Shown: positions 44,817 through 55,686, numbered from the stretch's first letter. The stretch is 64,000 nt of DNA from Bin80 sp965215475 (GCA_965215475.1 OZ244061.1:1860001-1924000); one strand, 5' to 3'. The notes: generated from the sequence alone by a model not told the origin. Translations and numbers: made by a program.

Positions 44817-47800
44817 AACGTTACTTGTCCTGCTGGTTGCCTTTCTGGGCGCATGTACCACAGAGGAAGGACCGCTTTTTGAGCAGATCGATGCAAAAGA
44901 AGTGGGGATTGATTTTGAGAATACCCTCCGATACGAAGATGGGTTCAACGTATATCGGTACCGCAATTTTTACAATGGTGGCGGAGTGGCCATTGGTGAT
45001 ATCAACAATGACGGACTTCCCGATGTATTTCTGACAGGCAACCAGACGCCGAATCGCTTGTACCTGAATGAAGGGGATTTTCAGGTTCGGGATATATCTG
45101 AAGAAGCCGGCATCATGGGGACGCGCGCCTGGAGTACCGGGGTCAGTATGGCCGACATCAATGGGGATGGACTTCTGGACATCTACGTCTGTAACTCAGG
45201 AATCGTATCTGGAGACGACCGGCGCAACGAAGTATATATCAATCAGGGAGATGGGACCTTCCAGGAACTCGGACACATGTATGGATTGGATGATGCCGGT
45301 TTATCCACACATGCCACCTTTTTGGATTATGACCGTGATGGTGATGTGGATATATTTTTGGTCAATAACTCGTTTCGAAGCATTCTGGACTTCGATCTCG
45401 AAGTCAATCTACGCCATGTGCCGCATATAGCTGGAGGTGATAAACTGTTTCGTAATGAAGCTCCCGATGCACATTTTACAGATGTCACCGCAAGTTCTGG
45501 AATCTATCGCAGTGAGATTGGATTCGGGCTCGGTGCCTCTGTGGGGGATGTGAACCGTGACGGATGGCCGGACCTCTATATCTCAAATGATTTTTTTGAG
45601 TACGATTATCTCTATATGAATAACCAGGATGGGACATTTTCCGAGTCACTTCAGAAGAGTATCAAAAGCGTGAGTGCAGCTGCAATGGGAGCTGATATGG
45701 CGGATCTCAATGGGGATGGCTACCTGGATATTTTTGTTACAGACATGCTCCCGGCAACAGATTCCCGACTCAAGACCGTATCTGCATTTGATAGCTGGGA
45801 ACGTTACAGGACCTACGTACGTGACGATTATTATCATCAGTTCACCCGCAATACGCTACAGTTGAACCGGGGCAACGACCTGAACTCGACGGTACGTTTC
45901 GCGGAGGTCGGCCGGATGCTTCGCTTACATGCAAGTGATTGGAGCTGGGGAGCACTGATCGCCGACTATGACCATGACGGAACAAGAGATATCTTTGTTG
46001 CAAATGGAATCTATCGTGATCTGACCAATGCAGATTATCTAGAAGCAATTCGGGATGAAGACACCCGAAGCCTGCTAACCAGTGAAAACTATGTGGATTG
46101 GAAAACCCTGATCGAAATGATCCCAACGCAACCCATCCCAAATCATATGTTCGCGGGTAATCCTGGACAGCCTTTTGATGATTTTACGGAAGCATGGGGG
46201 CTTTCTGCGCCTGGGTTTTCGAATGGCAGTGCTTATGCAGATTTGGATCGGGATGGAGACTTGGATCTGGTCATCAATAATATTGGGGGAGCCCCGATGT
46301 TGTTTCGTAACCGGGTAACCGATCAGTTCCCAAACCGCCAGTGGCTCCAGATTGTACTTAAAGGCAGATCTCCCAATACACAGGCCGTGGGTACGCAGAT
46401 CAGTGCCTGGCAGAATTCTAGACTCTGGTATACGGAACAGCAGCCTGTCAGGGGATTCCAAAGTAGCGTGGATCCGATTCTACATCTCGGGCTCGGTTCT
46501 GATACGAAAATGCTAGACTCCCTGGTCATCCACTGGTCCAATGGTACTGTGACTCTACGTGAAAATGTCCGTACAAGCCAGCGTCTTGAATTTCAGGAGC
46601 CCTCAGTTTCTTCTGGATCCATCCGCACCCTCCTTCCTGCGCAGCTCTCAGGGCAGGATCCGCTTCTGATCCCTGTTGATACAGATTCAATTGGATTGGG
46701 ATGGCAACACCGCGAAAATGTGTTCAGTGACTTTGATCAACAACCCCTGCTTTTTCATATGCGCTCGACCGAAGGGCCCGCTATGTGTAAAGCAGACGTG
46801 AACGGAGATGGTAAACAGGATCTGTATCTTGGTGGGGCCAGAAGTCAGACTGGAGCTGTATTCATACAAATGGAGGATGGACGCTTTGAAGAGATTCCGC
46901 AGTCTGTACTAGAAGAGGACGCCACCTCAGAGGATGTGGATTGTGAGTGGCTGGATGTAGACGCAGATGGCGATCAGGATTTGTTCGTAGCAAGTGGCAG
47001 CAGCGAACTGCCCAGCAGCAGCTCTGCACTAGTTGACCGGCTATATCTCAACGATGGCACAGGATTGCTCTCCCGCGGCGAGTCGTTGATCGGACTGAGC
47101 TCAAGCGGATTTTCCCCCACTTCAACGATCTGCTCCCTAGATTTTGATGAGGACGGGGACTTGGATCTCTTTCTTGGTGGTCGACTGCAGCCGTTTGCAT
47201 ATGGAATCCCCGCTCGTAGTCAGCTGTTGAGCAACGACGGAACTGGAACCTTCACGGATGTCACCTCTCGCCTTGCTCCCAGCCTTGAGTCGATTGGACT
47301 CATCACCGATGCGGCTTGTGCAGATTTTGACGGAGATGATCAACTAGATCTACTCCTTGGTGGAGAATGGATGCCGTTAACTTTATTGAAAAATGATCAG
47401 GGAGCCTTTGTGCCAGTTTCCGCAGGGCTAGAAAATAGTGCTGGGTGGTGGCAATCGATCCTGACTCTAGATTTCGATCAAGATGGAGATCTAGATTTTA
47501 TCGCGGGGAATCATGGCCTCAATTCGAGATTCAAATCTCCTGTAGATATGTGGGTCGCAGATTTTGATCGTAATGGAAGTGTCGAGCAAGTTTTTGCCCG
47601 AACTATAGATGGGGTACATTTACCTTGGCACTTACGCCATGATTTGGTGGCACAAATTCCTCATCTGGTTCGTACGTTCCCAACCTATGCGTCGTATGCT
47701 GAAGCTACAATTCAGGATATCTTCTCCGAGGAGGAGTTGAGCCGTGCCACACACCTGCGCGTGAATGAACTCCGAAGCATGGTTGGGATCAATGATGGAA

Positions 47801-48123
47801 CCGGAAACTTTACCCTCCGTCCGGCACCACAGGAAATGCAACTCTCCCCGGTGTATGGCATGACCGCTCTTCCCATGGCAGATGCGCACCTGATCCTGGC
47901 TGGGGGCAACCTCCATGAGGTGAAGCCGGAAGCAGGAAGATATGATGCCAGCTACGGTACTGCATTCATGACTCCCCAAATGAAGCCGCTGACTTGGCAT
48001 GCGTCCGGCTTTTTTGTTGAGGGGCAAGTTCGGCAAATCCTGACGATTGAGATCAATGGCCACCCCCATGTCATTGTTGCTCGCAACAATGACACACTCA
48101 GTATATTCAAGTATGCGAATTAG
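44809..48123 (+). CDS. UnbV/FG-GAP (CRTAC1-type) lipoprotein, long form A
   Basis: A 1,104-residue lipoprotein: signal LLVAFLGAC with C16, then an acidic TTEEG that resembles surface-export signals of Bacteroidota lipoproteins. First FG-GAP propeller about 30-480 (GDINNDGLPDVFLTGNQ, DINGDGLLDIYV, DYDRDGDVDIFL, DLNGDGYLDIFV), ASPIC/UnbV domain about 505-590 (VGTQISAWQNSRLWYTEQ, GFQSSVDPILHLGLG), second propeller about 640-960 (DVNGDGKQDLYLGGA, DVDADGDQDLFVA, DFDQDGDLDFIAGN), and a C-terminal domain with PVYGMTALPM and VIVARNNDTLSIFK. Homologous along its whole length to the next gene. Such proteins often sit with SusC/SusD genes, but none are here. Confidence 0.88.
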   Translation: MNRTLLVLLVAFLGACTTEEGPLFEQIDAKEVGIDFENTLRYEDGFNVYRYRNFYNGGGVAIGDINNDGLPDVFLTGNQTPNRLYLNEGDFQVRDISEEAGIMGTRAWSTGVSMADINGDGLLDIYVCNSGIVSGDDRRNEVYINQGDGTFQELGHMYGLDDAGLSTHATFLDYDRDGDVDIFLVNNSFRSILDFDLEVNLRHVPHIAGGDKLFRNEAPDAHFTDVTASSGIYRSEIGFGLGASVGDVNRDGWPDLYISNDFFEYDYLYMNNQDGTFSESLQKSIKSVSAAAMGADMADLNGDGYLDIFVTDMLPATDSRLKTVSAFDSWERYRTYVRDDYYHQFTRNTLQLNRGNDLNSTVRFAEVGRMLRLHASDWSWGALIADYDHDGTRDIFVANGIYRDLTNADYLEAIRDEDTRSLLTSENYVDWKTLIEMIPTQPIPNHMFAGNPGQPFDDFTEAWGLSAPGFSNGSAYADLDRDGDLDLVINNIGGAPMLFRNRVTDQFPNRQWLQIVLKGRSPNTQAVGTQISAWQNSRLWYTEQQPVRGFQSSVDPILHLGLGSDTKMLDSLVIHWSNGTVTLRENVRTSQRLEFQEPSVSSGSIRTLLPAQLSGQDPLLIPVDTDSIGLGWQHRENVFSDFDQQPLLFHMRSTEGPAMCKADVNGDGKQDLYLGGARSQTGAVFIQMEDGRFEEIPQSVLEEDATSEDVDCEWLDVDADGDQDLFVASGSSELPSSSSALVDRLYLNDGTGLLSRGESLIGLSSSGFSPTSTICSLDFDEDGDLDLFLGGRLQPFAYGIPARSQLLSNDGTGTFTDVTSRLAPSLESIGLITDAACADFDGDDQLDLLLGGEWMPLTLLKNDQGAFVPVSAGLENSAGWWQSILTLDFDQDGDLDFIAGNHGLNSRFKSPVDMWVADFDRNGSVEQVFARTIDGVHLPWHLRHDLVAQIPHLVRTFPTYASYAEATIQDIFSEEELSRATHLRVNELRSMVGINDGTGNFTLRPAPQEMQLSPVYGMTALPMADAHLILAGGNLHEVKPEAGRYDASYGTAFMTPQMKPLTWHASGFFVEGQVRQILTIEINGHPHVIVARNNDTLSIFKYAN

Positions 48124-51100
48124 CCTTGTCCTGATTCTTTTCTTGGGCTGTGGAGATGAACCGAGATCTGAGGATCAGTTGTTTACCCTTCTTGACAAGG
48201 CTCGAACGGGTGTAGATTTCGAGAACATTCTGACTCCGGAAGATGATTTCAATATTATTGATTATCTGTATTTCTACGATGGAGGTGGTGTTGCCATTGG
48301 AGATATCAATAATGATCGTCTACCCGACCTATTTCTTACCGGCAATCAGGTTTCCGACCGTCTCTACCTGAATCGGGGAGATTTTCGGTTTGATGATGTG
48401 ACGGTGAGTGCAGGGATTGTTTCGGAGGAAAATACGTGGTCTACTGGGGTCAGTATGGTGGATGTGAATGGAGATGGCTGGCTCGATATATATGTCTGCC
48501 GAGTCCATCATCTCAGCAAAACCGGACCTAACCATCTCTATATTAACCAACAGGACGGGACCTTCAGGGAAGAAAGTCAACGCTACGGATTGGACTTTGA
48601 GGGGCTTTCTACACATACAGCTTGGCTGGATTATGACCTGGATGGAGATCTGGATCTATACCTACTCAATCATGCACTCCATTCGAGAGAATCCTATGTT
48701 CCTTCCTGGGGAAGAATGATTGATGCACCGAGAGTGGGGGATAAGTTTTATCGCCAGGATGATGGATATTTTGTGAGTATTGCAGCGGAGGCCGGTATCT
48801 ACAGCAGCGCACTGGGATATGGTTTGGGGGTCGCAGCCAGTGACTTCAATCAAGATGGTTGGCCAGATCTGTATGTCGGCAACGATTTCCACGAAGATGA
48901 CTATCTGTATCTGAATACTGGACGGGGAACGTTCACGGAATCACTTTGGGAGACAACCGGGAAGACCAGTCGCTCCACGATGGGAGTTGATATTGCAGAT
49001 CTTAACAATGATGGTCTACCGGATATTGTTGCACTGGATATGCTCCCTCCTGATCTGGCAACTCAGCGTACGGCCGGCAATGCAAATGCGGATGCACGAA
49101 TGCGAATTCTCTCGGATTTTGGTTATGGCCCACAGGTAGCAAGAAACACGCTGCAGCTGCACCGGGGAATCACCCTTGGGGGAATGCCCTTCTTCAGTGA
49201 GATTGCATCCTTTGCCGGGATTATCGCAACCGATTGGTCATGGGCTCCTCTGATAGCAGACTTTGATGGAGATGGCTGGAAAGACATCTACATCACGAAT
49301 GGGATCCCCGGAAGGCCTAATGACATGGATTATATCGAATATGTTGCTACACCAGAAGCTCAGCAGATCCTACATGAAGGATCCCCCACGCAACAAGCCG
49401 AAGTTGCACGAAACATGCCTGAGGCAATCCTACCCAATTACGTTTTCAAGGGACGACAAAATCTCCAATTTGAGGATGTCAGCGGCATTTGGGGGGTCGC
49501 AGATCCTGTTATTGGCAATGGTGCCGCATATGGGGATCTAGACTTGGATGGAGACTTGGATCTGGTCGTCAATGCGTTGAATCACCCTGCCTTGATCTAC
49601 CGCAATGAATCTACGAATAATCATATCTCTGTCATTCTTCGCGGTACGGAGGGCAACACATCTGCAATAGGTGCTAGGGTTATCCTATGGATATCGGGTA
49701 CTTCAATGATGCAGGAGCACTTCCCTTCTCGCGGATTCCAATCCTCCGTAGATCACATGTTGAGTTTTGGAATTGGTGATGCATTGAATGCAGATTCTGT
49801 TATTGTGACCTGGCCCTCAGGCCTCCGCTCACATAGAGGGAATGTCTCTGCGGGGACCCGCCTAATTCTGGATGAAACCGATGGCCAAATCCCTCCTCCA
49901 GAAAAAGCGGAGGCTCCACTCTCTATGATGGAGTTGATCACAAGTCATGGAATTTCCTTCACGCATACGGAGGATAAGGTACGGGATTTTGAAATTCTCC
50001 CACTCTTGCCCTACGGACGAAGTACACGAAATGCTGCATTGGCCGTTGCGGATGTCAATGGAGATCAACTAGATGATCTCTACTTGGGTGGTGCACGTGG
50101 CCAGTCAGGAGCTCTTTATCTACAGCTTCCAGATGGCAACTTCAAGAAGGTACCGTTCCCGGATTCAAATCAATCTAGCGAAGCCACTTCTGCTCTTTTC
50201 TTTGACGCGGATGGGGATGGGGATCCAGATTTGTATGTCGTAAATGGTGGATGGATAGGCCCTGCCGAACTTCATCAGGATCAGTTCTATATTAATTCGG
50301 GGAGCGGAGATTTTTATGTTGATTCCACTATGTTGCCATTTTTACACTCTAATGGGACCACCATAGCAGGAGCGGATATTGATTTGGATGGAGACCTAGA
50401 TCTTTTTGTAGGGAGCGATACGCCTCCTGAAAGTTATGCAGAAGCAGGGACAAGTCGTTTGCTCCTAAACGATGGAACCGGGCATTTTCGCGATGTCACG
50501 GAAAATTATTCTGCCACCCTCCAGCAGATCGGACAGGTCACTGGAGCGGCTTGGGCTGACCTTGTCGGAGATTCACTCCCCGACCTTGCGCTTGTTGGAG
50601 AGTGGATGCCTGTCACGATTTTTGAAAATCGTGGAACCGAGTTGATTAACCGAACTGATTCTCTTGGCCTTTCACATTCGACTGGTTTGTGGCAAAGCTT
50701 GTCGGTAATGGATTTGAATGGGGATGGGTTCAATGACCTGGTGGCAGGGAATCTTGGACTGAATACCGTACTTGACGCCCCCCTTGCACTTTTTGCAGAT
50801 GATTTTGACCAGAATGGGAAGATTGACCCGGTGATTGCACAGTGGAAGCATGAAAAGTGGTATGCGTGGGCATCCCGAGATGCACTCCTACAGCAGTTAC
50901 CAACACTCTCCGCGAAAATCCCCACCTACCATGCCTACAAAGATCTATCGATCACCGATCTATTTGGGGACGATATTGAACCGGATCAAATCGTCCGAAC
51001 GCTCCATTCGACCGTCTATTGGAATCATGCATCAACCCACTTCACTCCCACCGTGATGCCCGCTGAAGTCCAATGGGCTCCCATGATATCTATGGAAACC

Positions 51101-51367
51101 ATCGAGATGGAACGGGGCACAGGATTATTTTTGGCCGGAAATATGTCTACGGCTTCCGATGCATTTGGACCCTCGAATGCGAGCTGGGGCCTATTCATGC
51201 ATTTCGATGAAACGGGCAAGATGCACATCATGCACGAGAGCGGATTCCATGTTCCAGGAGAGACGAGAAATATCCGTCTCATCAGAGGTCATTCAAATCG
51301 AGTCATCGTCGCCCGATCAGATGACACGCCGCTCGTCTTTAAGCTCAATGCCACATCTATGTGGTAA
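48113..51367 (+). CDS. UnbV/FG-GAP (CRTAC1-type) lipoprotein, long form B
   Basis: A 1,084-residue paralogue of the preceding protein with the same order: lipoprotein signal (LVLILFLGC, C13; acidic GDEPRSED follows), first FG-GAP propeller with GDINNDRLPDLFLTGNQ and DVNGDGWLDIYV, UnbV domain (IGARVILWISGTSMMQEH, VIVTWPSGL), second propeller (DVNGDQLDDLYLGGARGQSG, FDADGDGDPDLYVV) and C-terminal domain ending VIVARSDDTPLVFK. The ATG at 48113 is preferred; it overlaps the previous stop by 11 bp, while the longer open frame from 48047 would lack a signal peptide. Last gene of the operon; no terminator hairpin was seen in the 102 bp before the convergent peptidase gene. Confidence 0.88.
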   Translation: MRISLVLILFLGCGDEPRSEDQLFTLLDKARTGVDFENILTPEDDFNIIDYLYFYDGGGVAIGDINNDRLPDLFLTGNQVSDRLYLNRGDFRFDDVTVSAGIVSEENTWSTGVSMVDVNGDGWLDIYVCRVHHLSKTGPNHLYINQQDGTFREESQRYGLDFEGLSTHTAWLDYDLDGDLDLYLLNHALHSRESYVPSWGRMIDAPRVGDKFYRQDDGYFVSIAAEAGIYSSALGYGLGVAASDFNQDGWPDLYVGNDFHEDDYLYLNTGRGTFTESLWETTGKTSRSTMGVDIADLNNDGLPDIVALDMLPPDLATQRTAGNANADARMRILSDFGYGPQVARNTLQLHRGITLGGMPFFSEIASFAGIIATDWSWAPLIADFDGDGWKDIYITNGIPGRPNDMDYIEYVATPEAQQILHEGSPTQQAEVARNMPEAILPNYVFKGRQNLQFEDVSGIWGVADPVIGNGAAYGDLDLDGDLDLVVNALNHPALIYRNESTNNHISVILRGTEGNTSAIGARVILWISGTSMMQEHFPSRGFQSSVDHMLSFGIGDALNADSVIVTWPSGLRSHRGNVSAGTRLILDETDGQIPPPEKAEAPLSMMELITSHGISFTHTEDKVRDFEILPLLPYGRSTRNAALAVADVNGDQLDDLYLGGARGQSGALYLQLPDGNFKKVPFPDSNQSSEATSALFFDADGDGDPDLYVVNGGWIGPAELHQDQFYINSGSGDFYVDSTMLPFLHSNGTTIAGADIDLDGDLDLFVGSDTPPESYAEAGTSRLLLNDGTGHFRDVTENYSATLQQIGQVTGAAWADLVGDSLPDLALVGEWMPVTIFENRGTELINRTDSLGLSHSTGLWQSLSVMDLNGDGFNDLVAGNLGLNTVLDAPLALFADDFDQNGKIDPVIAQWKHEKWYAWASRDALLQQLPTLSAKIPTYHAYKDLSITDLFGDDIEPDQIVRTLHSTVYWNHASTHFTPTVMPAEVQWAPMISMETIEMERGTGLFLAGNMSTASDAFGPSNASWGLFMHFDETGKMHIMHESGFHVPGETRNIRLIRGHSNRVIVARSDDTPLVFKLNATSMW

Positions 51368-51469
51368 CGAGCTCCATCGAGAGGCAATTCACATCAAGAA
51401 AATGCTCCAGAGGCATCACTTGTTGCCATGGGATATGTAGTAATTCCCATCTCCCAATCAACCATATTA

Positions 51470-53917
51470 TTATAGATTTGGGGTTGGAGGGGCCGTCATA
51501 TTCTCGGGAACTTCGGCATTCTTCACGTACGTATCTAACCAGCGCGTCGTTTCCCATAGGACATGTCCAACAGATTCCCGTGCACGATATCCATGGCTTT
51601 CATGAGGAAGCATGACTAAGCGTGCAGTCTTTCCAAGCCCCTTGAGGGCTCCATAGAAGCGCCGACTCTGAAGTGGAAACGTCCCTGAGTTGTTATCTGC
51701 TTCACCATGGATAAGCAGAATTGGCTCATTCACTTTGTCTACGTGCATGAAGGGAGACATACTATAATATGTCTCTGGTGATTCCCAGAATAGACGCTCT
51801 TCCCGTTGAAACCCAAAGGGAGTAAGCGTGCGGTTATAGGCGCCGCTTCGTGCAATACCAGCTCGAAAAAGATCGGAATGAGCCAAGAGGTTTGCGGTCA
51901 TAAATGCACCGTAGGAATGTCCAGCGATGGCTACTCGATTGGGATCGACAACCCCTCTCTCTACGCCAGCATCAATTGCCGCCCTGGCATTGGCGATCAG
52001 TTGTTCCCGGAATGTATCATTCGGCTCTTCTTCCCCCTCGCCGATCACGGGCATAGAAGTACCATCAAGTACAGCATATCCCTGAGTGACATAAGGAATG
52101 GCTCCGGAATAACTCATGTATTTGAATTGATAGGGACTCCCGCTCCGCTGTCCCGCAAAGGCAGCATTTTTGAACTCACGAGGATAAGCCCAGATCAAGG
52201 TTGGAAGGGGGCCATCTTGATCACTATCATAATCGGGTGGGAGATAGAGTGTTGCTTTTAGGGGGACTCCATCTGCACGCATATAATTGAGTTCTTCTTT
52301 TGTCATAGCAACCAACTCTGGGTAAGGGTGTTCAAAGTTGGTCACGGCTTCCAGGAACCCCTTGTCAAGATCACGGACAAAGTAATTTGGTGGATCATTG
52401 ATGGATTCCCGAATAGTTAGGATTCGGGTCTCGTCAATGATGGAAACTGGACGCTCATAATATGGTGCCTCGCTCTGGAAGAGCGTGATCGTTTCGCCGG
52501 TGTCCAAGTTCAGCTTCCTTAAAAACGGTCGATCACCATCGTCCGACGCTCCAGTGCCAATCAGTAGGAGTTGGTTGTCTTCCATGCGAAGCACAGACGT
52601 TCCCTGTGCGGTGCGTATTCTCTGAAAGATCCCAGGGTTACTATAGCGATCTTCTGTGGAACGATCAAATACCAGTTTGGTGATCTCTCCGGGATTCGAG
52701 GGATTCAGCAGAGATGTTTTCTGCTGCCGGGTGGACCACCATGTTTCTACGACCAAGGCTGTTGACTCGTTGCCCCACAGGATTCCACTGTAGCGGAGTT
52801 GCAACTTTACCAAGGACACAGGATCGGACTCAAAGGGCGCATCCAGTAAAAAAACCTCATCTCTCAGCATTACATCCACTCCTGCATCTCCCCCATCGAG
52901 TGCTTCAACCCAAACAAGTGTAGCCGGTACATCTGCTCTCCATGCGATACTGCGAGGCCCCTTGGTGGTGGATCCAAAGGCAACCGGCACATTCTCTGCC
53001 AAAGGCAACCGTGCAATTTCTTTGACAAGCTGTCCCCGAATATCATAGACCGTATAGCTGTGAGGAAAGCGGCTTGCGGGAACTAGATACGAAAAGGGGC
53101 GATGCATTTCGCGAACCAGAACATATTGCCCATCTGGAGACGGTTCGGGGGTCAAGCCTAATCCTACTTCTCCAAGCGGGGTAATCACACCTTCAAGTGT
53201 AATATGTAGAATCTGGGATGTCATGAACCATTCAAACAGATTTTCATCATGCGGATTTGAAAGCAGATCCTGATAGGTACGTGCTGGTGCCTCCTCTCCT
53301 AGATTTTCCTGAATTACAGGACCTTCTGGAGCGATCGGTTGGGCAGGTATCTCTGCCTGACTCTCGGGAACGGCACGGACAAGCAAAGATTGTGAATCTG
53401 GATGCCAGTTCATGCTGCCATAGGTCACATCGTTCACTGCGATATCTGTCAATCTGCGAGCAATCCCGGTAGAGATCTTGGCGATATACAACTCTATCCG
53501 ATCAACCATATCCACCGTAAAGGCTAGATGTTTACCATCCGGGGCCCACGATACATTTCGTATCCCGCTGGATTCAGGGATTCCCGTTATATGACGTGCC
53601 GGGCTTTCGTCCAGAGACTTGATCAGGATTCCTGAATAAGCGGTACTCCGGCTTGGTCCATGAATCCTCGGATTGATCCGCATTCCGGCAAGTCGCATTT
53701 CTGGGGCCGCGACATCCGTAATTGAGGGAAGTCCTGGCCTCTCAAGTAAGGCCATAAGTGTGCCGTCGGGATTTAATCGAACCGATGGAGTAACGGGGGC
53801 ATCCAGCAACCGATCAAGCGGTTCAGGTGGGGATTGATAATCAATTTGTGCCTCTACGGAGGATACATTAAGAGTAACCATAACCAATAGGCAATAGAGA
53901 AGCGAGAAATATTTCAT
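51470..53917 (-). CDS. Secreted S9-family prolyl oligopeptidase-type peptidase
   Basis: An 815-residue exported serine peptidase. Residues 1-23 are a signal peptide (LYCLLVMVTLNVSSVEAQ). A beta-propeller domain fills about 30-530 and the alpha/beta-hydrolase domain the rest, with catalytic S668 (AIAGHSYGAF), D741 (HGEADNNSGT) and H775 (PHESHGYRA). The beginning IDYQSPPEPLDRLLDAPVTP and the RPGLPSITDVAAPEMRLAGMR block resemble the S9 branch of glutamyl endopeptidases related to the plant chloroplast enzyme. Likely a periplasmic or secreted peptide-degrading enzyme. Convergent with the lipoprotein operon; nothing downstream is linked to it. Confidence 0.88.
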   Translation of the reverse strand: MKYFSLLYCLLVMVTLNVSSVEAQIDYQSPPEPLDRLLDAPVTPSVRLNPDGTLMALLERPGLPSITDVAAPEMRLAGMRINPRIHGPSRSTAYSGILIKSLDESPARHITGIPESSGIRNVSWAPDGKHLAFTVDMVDRIELYIAKISTGIARRLTDIAVNDVTYGSMNWHPDSQSLLVRAVPESQAEIPAQPIAPEGPVIQENLGEEAPARTYQDLLSNPHDENLFEWFMTSQILHITLEGVITPLGEVGLGLTPEPSPDGQYVLVREMHRPFSYLVPASRFPHSYTVYDIRGQLVKEIARLPLAENVPVAFGSTTKGPRSIAWRADVPATLVWVEALDGGDAGVDVMLRDEVFLLDAPFESDPVSLVKLQLRYSGILWGNESTALVVETWWSTRQQKTSLLNPSNPGEITKLVFDRSTEDRYSNPGIFQRIRTAQGTSVLRMEDNQLLLIGTGASDDGDRPFLRKLNLDTGETITLFQSEAPYYERPVSIIDETRILTIRESINDPPNYFVRDLDKGFLEAVTNFEHPYPELVAMTKEELNYMRADGVPLKATLYLPPDYDSDQDGPLPTLIWAYPREFKNAAFAGQRSGSPYQFKYMSYSGAIPYVTQGYAVLDGTSMPVIGEGEEEPNDTFREQLIANARAAIDAGVERGVVDPNRVAIAGHSYGAFMTANLLAHSDLFRAGIARSGAYNRTLTPFGFQREERLFWESPETYYSMSPFMHVDKVNEPILLIHGEADNNSGTFPLQSRRFYGALKGLGKTARLVMLPHESHGYRARESVGHVLWETTRWLDTYVKNAEVPENMTAPPTPNL

Positions 53918-54666
53918 GATCTGGAATGAGTACGATTATAGTAAAAATACGATCAGCGGAAAAACCGATTTGAATCTTTTATTGTTCCGAAACCTGAGAG
54001 AGTATCTTTCCAAACTATGAAAGTATAGATTTCGGGTAGCATCTTGAATATTCGGGCCTATGTGGAAACGGCGCCAGATCAGATCATATGCAGCTAGATT
54101 GATGCATACGTGCGCTGTCTGAAATTTTGTGGACGCACTACCCCGATTTATGGTTTACAATAATTTGGACGCATCAAAACTAGCCTACCTATGACCTGTA
54201 TAACTGGGAATTGAAAAACCAGCCCTTTCAAGTGCTAAAATCCGATACATACGGTGAGAGAGGGGCCGGCTATCCCAGATTAAGAATACTCTGCAAATAT
54301 TTTTTTCTGTGCAGATTTGTAAATTAGTTGCACGCAGAAATGATAGAATCATTGCAAACTCTGCCTACAATAAAACTATTGGGAATAACTCAACATCTCC
54401 CAAGAAAGCTTGTCACTGATAAATCTTAGCTATGTCACAATTCTTGTGTTCGATTGGAGGAGAAGATTTCTGTTGTGTTCCGACAATTGTCCCTTCGCCG
54501 TTATGCAGTGCCCACAATTCCATCTTGTTGAGACTTCGGGATTCCGGAACTATGCATATAGCAGGCTGAAAGAGTTACAACTATTTTGAATCCTTGATTG
54601 AACTCTACCGCAACCGATATATCTACCCCATCAGTTTTTTCAGTAGGACCACCCATTTGCGCTTTG
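53918..54666. other. About 750 bp without a supported gene
   Basis: Lies between the divergent peptidase and queG genes. AT-rich, no RNA gene recognised. A TTTTGTGGACGCA/AATTTGGACGCA near-repeat occurs at about 54127 and 54166. The queG frame is open from a TTG at 54598 but the preferred start is 54667. Promoters for both neighbours should lie here. Confidence 0.45.
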
Positions 54667-55650
54667 ATGCCTGGATTTAACGAAAATAAACAATCGGCAC
54701 TTGCAGAGAAGTTGAAGCGGAAAGCTTTAGACCTTGGCTTTGATGCATGTGGAATCGCAAAGGCACAGCATTTGAATGATGAAGCAAAACGCCTTGAAAC
54801 CTGGCTTACAAACGGGCAGCATGCATCCATGGCTTACATGGCCCGGAACTTCGAAAAGCGGGTAGACCCCCGAAAGCTGGTCCCTGATGCAAAACGGGTT
54901 GTAACGGTATTATATAACTACTGGCAGGGAGTTGCCCACGCAAAAGATGCAGGAAAAATCAGTCGCTACGCATGGGGAGATGACTATCATCAGGTCATGA
55001 AGGAGCGTCTCTACGAACTGTATTCATGGCTGGAAGGTGAAGTTAATACCCTTTCTGGTCGCGTTTTTGTTGATTCCGCTCCCGTGATGGATAAGGTTTG
55101 GGCACAACGCAGTGGATTGGGCTGGATTGCCAAAAGTACGAACCTGATTAATCCCCGTGTCGGCTCCTGGTTTTTTATTGGGACACTCATCATTGACCTA
55201 CCTCTTGCCTGTGATGATCCCACTACGTACGATCATTGTGGGTCCTGCACCCGATGCATTGATGCATGTCCAACAGATGCGATCTATCAGCCCTATGCAG
55301 TGGATGCAAACCGTTGTATCTCTTACTGGACTATTGAGCACCGTGGGGATTCCTTGCCCGAGGAAATTATATTACAACAGGAAGACTGGATTTTTGGATG
55401 CGACATTTGTCAGGATGTATGTCCATGGAATAAATTCAGACGCCAAACGAAGGATTCGCGATTCCTTCCTCGGGAAGGAATTCAGGATACTCCACTTGAA
55501 GAATGGGAAGAATTGGACCTTGAAGCCTTTCGAAAACGCTTCCGAGGAAGTGCTGTCAAACGGGCAAAGTATGAAGGATTCAAGCGAAACGTACGAGCAG
55601 CTAGACAATCCCGTGCTCTCTGTAGAGACTCGAGCTCGACCAATAACTGA
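54667..55650 (+). CDS. queG: Epoxyqueuosine reductase QueG
   Basis: A 327-residue iron-sulfur, cobalamin-dependent reductase that converts epoxyqueuosine to queuosine in tRNA, the last step of queuosine synthesis. D136 in VFVDSAPVMDK is the expected proton donor. Two [4Fe-4S] sets are visible: C191, C194, C197 and C201 in CGSCTRCIDACPTDAI, and the CDICQDVCPWN set. IAKSTNLINPRVGSWFFIG is a family signature. The ATG at 54667 (MPGFNENKQS) is preferred over the TTG at 54598. The protein stops after the ferredoxin part and lacks the HEAT-repeat tail found in some longer homologues. Convergent with lysS. Confidence 0.93.
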   Translation: MPGFNENKQSALAEKLKRKALDLGFDACGIAKAQHLNDEAKRLETWLTNGQHASMAYMARNFEKRVDPRKLVPDAKRVVTVLYNYWQGVAHAKDAGKISRYAWGDDYHQVMKERLYELYSWLEGEVNTLSGRVFVDSAPVMDKVWAQRSGLGWIAKSTNLINPRVGSWFFIGTLIIDLPLACDDPTTYDHCGSCTRCIDACPTDAIYQPYAVDANRCISYWTIEHRGDSLPEEIILQQEDWIFGCDICQDVCPWNKFRRQTKDSRFLPREGIQDTPLEEWEELDLEAFRKRFRGSAVKRAKYEGFKRNVRAARQSRALCRDSSSTNN

Positions 55651-55686
55651 CTCAGAAACCACCCTTTTTCGCCACGCTCCCAGAGA

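Noticed and set aside
42600..51300. CRISPR-like or tandem DNA repeats
   Set aside because: The recurring pattern is the coding of DxDxDG loops in FG-GAP repeats; spacing and sequence vary and it is inside open genes.
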